From: SLQH01 sp964612995
GTDB lineage: Bacteria; Planctomycetota; UBA11346
NCBI GenBank assembly: GCA_964612995.1
Contig: CAZTGE010000050.1
Span: 1 to 26,149 of the forward strand
Direction: 5' to 3'
DNA length: 26,149 nt
Below the pieces are notes generated by a model. It was not told the origin of the DNA, made no database searches, and saw nothing but the letters and a program-made list of their open reading frames with translations. Numbering within the stretch: position 1 is the first letter of the stretch; each line of letters opens with the position of its first letter. The position numbers were made by a program, and so were the translations under genes. Shown here in pieces: positions 25,995 through 26,149 of the stretch.

Positions 25995-26006
25995 GCCTGG
26001 CTGGGC
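25985..26006. repeat. Perfect 22-base palindrome joining modules A and B
   Basis: GCCCAGCCAGG followed directly by its own reverse complement. The left end of the window begins one base from the centre of the equivalent palindrome. A binding site for a dimeric protein, a replication or recombination hot spot, or a long cruciform are all possible. Confidence 0.85.
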
Positions 26007-26016
26007 GACCGGCCGA

Positions 26017-26149
26017 CAGAGGAACGCTTTTCGGCGATAATGGCCCGCAGGGCCGCCGAAAACGCCAGCGAAGCTGGCGAGTGACGACAGAGGCCGTGGG
26101 GGGCGGAGCCGGTATCGCGAAGCGATAGCAGGCCCCGGTGGGGCCTGCG
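26017..26149 (+). repeat. Hairpin repeat module B, right copy
   Basis: Contains four perfect stems with three-base loops: GGCCC-GCA-GGGCC (26042-26054), CGCCAGC-GAA-GCTGGCG (26063-26079), TATCGC-GAA-GCGATA (26113-26127) and CAGGCCCC-GGT-GGGGCCTG (26129-26147). The window stops at its end; the last bases GCCTGCG match the B-to-A junction of the left copy (reverse complement of 91-100), so another module A probably follows outside. Confidence 0.85.

Overview
The window is about 26 kb of very GC-rich bacterial DNA with tightly packed genes on both strands. It looks chromosomal: housekeeping genes (dapB, secA, a class I mannose-6-phosphate isomerase gene, pdxA, purH) are mixed with lineage-specific ones. 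A complete MFP-RND-TolC efflux system shows a diderm cell. A serine/threonine kinase with an N-terminal FHA domain, one membrane anchor and a beta-rich outer domain, together with a giant secreted repair/MG-like protein, suggests Planctomycetota or another PVC-type lineage. That assignment is inference from gene content only. I see no rRNA, tRNA, CRISPR array, phage gene or recognisable transposase.

Layout from left to right. 1-228: minus-strand array of small hairpins (modules B then A). 317-1096: dapB. 1164-1620: a small minus-strand hypothetical gene whose 3' end is made of a REP-like repeat. 1869-7658: a translationally coupled three-gene efflux operon (periplasmic adaptor, RND pump, TolC-like channel). 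7804-13935: a 2043-residue secreted protein of unknown function. 14140-18213, minus strand: secA then the mannose-6-phosphate isomerase gene. 18439-22055, plus strand: FHA/kinase receptor coupled to pdxA. 22060-22500, minus strand: a very acidic, Tyr/Trp-rich putative lipoprotein. 22553-22862: a dense block of hairpin repeats. 22897-24495, minus strand: purH. 24637-25860, plus strand: a regulator with four tandem helix-turn-helix units. 25909-26149: a plus-strand copy of the A and B hairpin modules found at the left end.

The most unusual structure is in the DNA between the genes. Two unrelated repeat families, both built from perfect stems closed by three-base loops, fill the intergenic gaps. 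One family (1164-1253 minus and 22687-22776 plus, about 98% identical) has GTAG at the foot of each hairpin, the hallmark of REP elements mobilised by RAYT transposases. It also occurs as a 22-base fragment inside the 1168-1620 gene and as the arms of a cruciform at 22553-22587. The other family (modules A and B) sits at both ends of the window in opposite orientation, and the window begins one base from the centre of a perfect palindrome. The ends therefore look like assembly or recombination boundaries in a larger array.

Most protein functions here are solid by motif. The functions of the 2043-residue protein, the acidic protein, the four-HTH protein and the 150-residue minus-strand gene are unknown.
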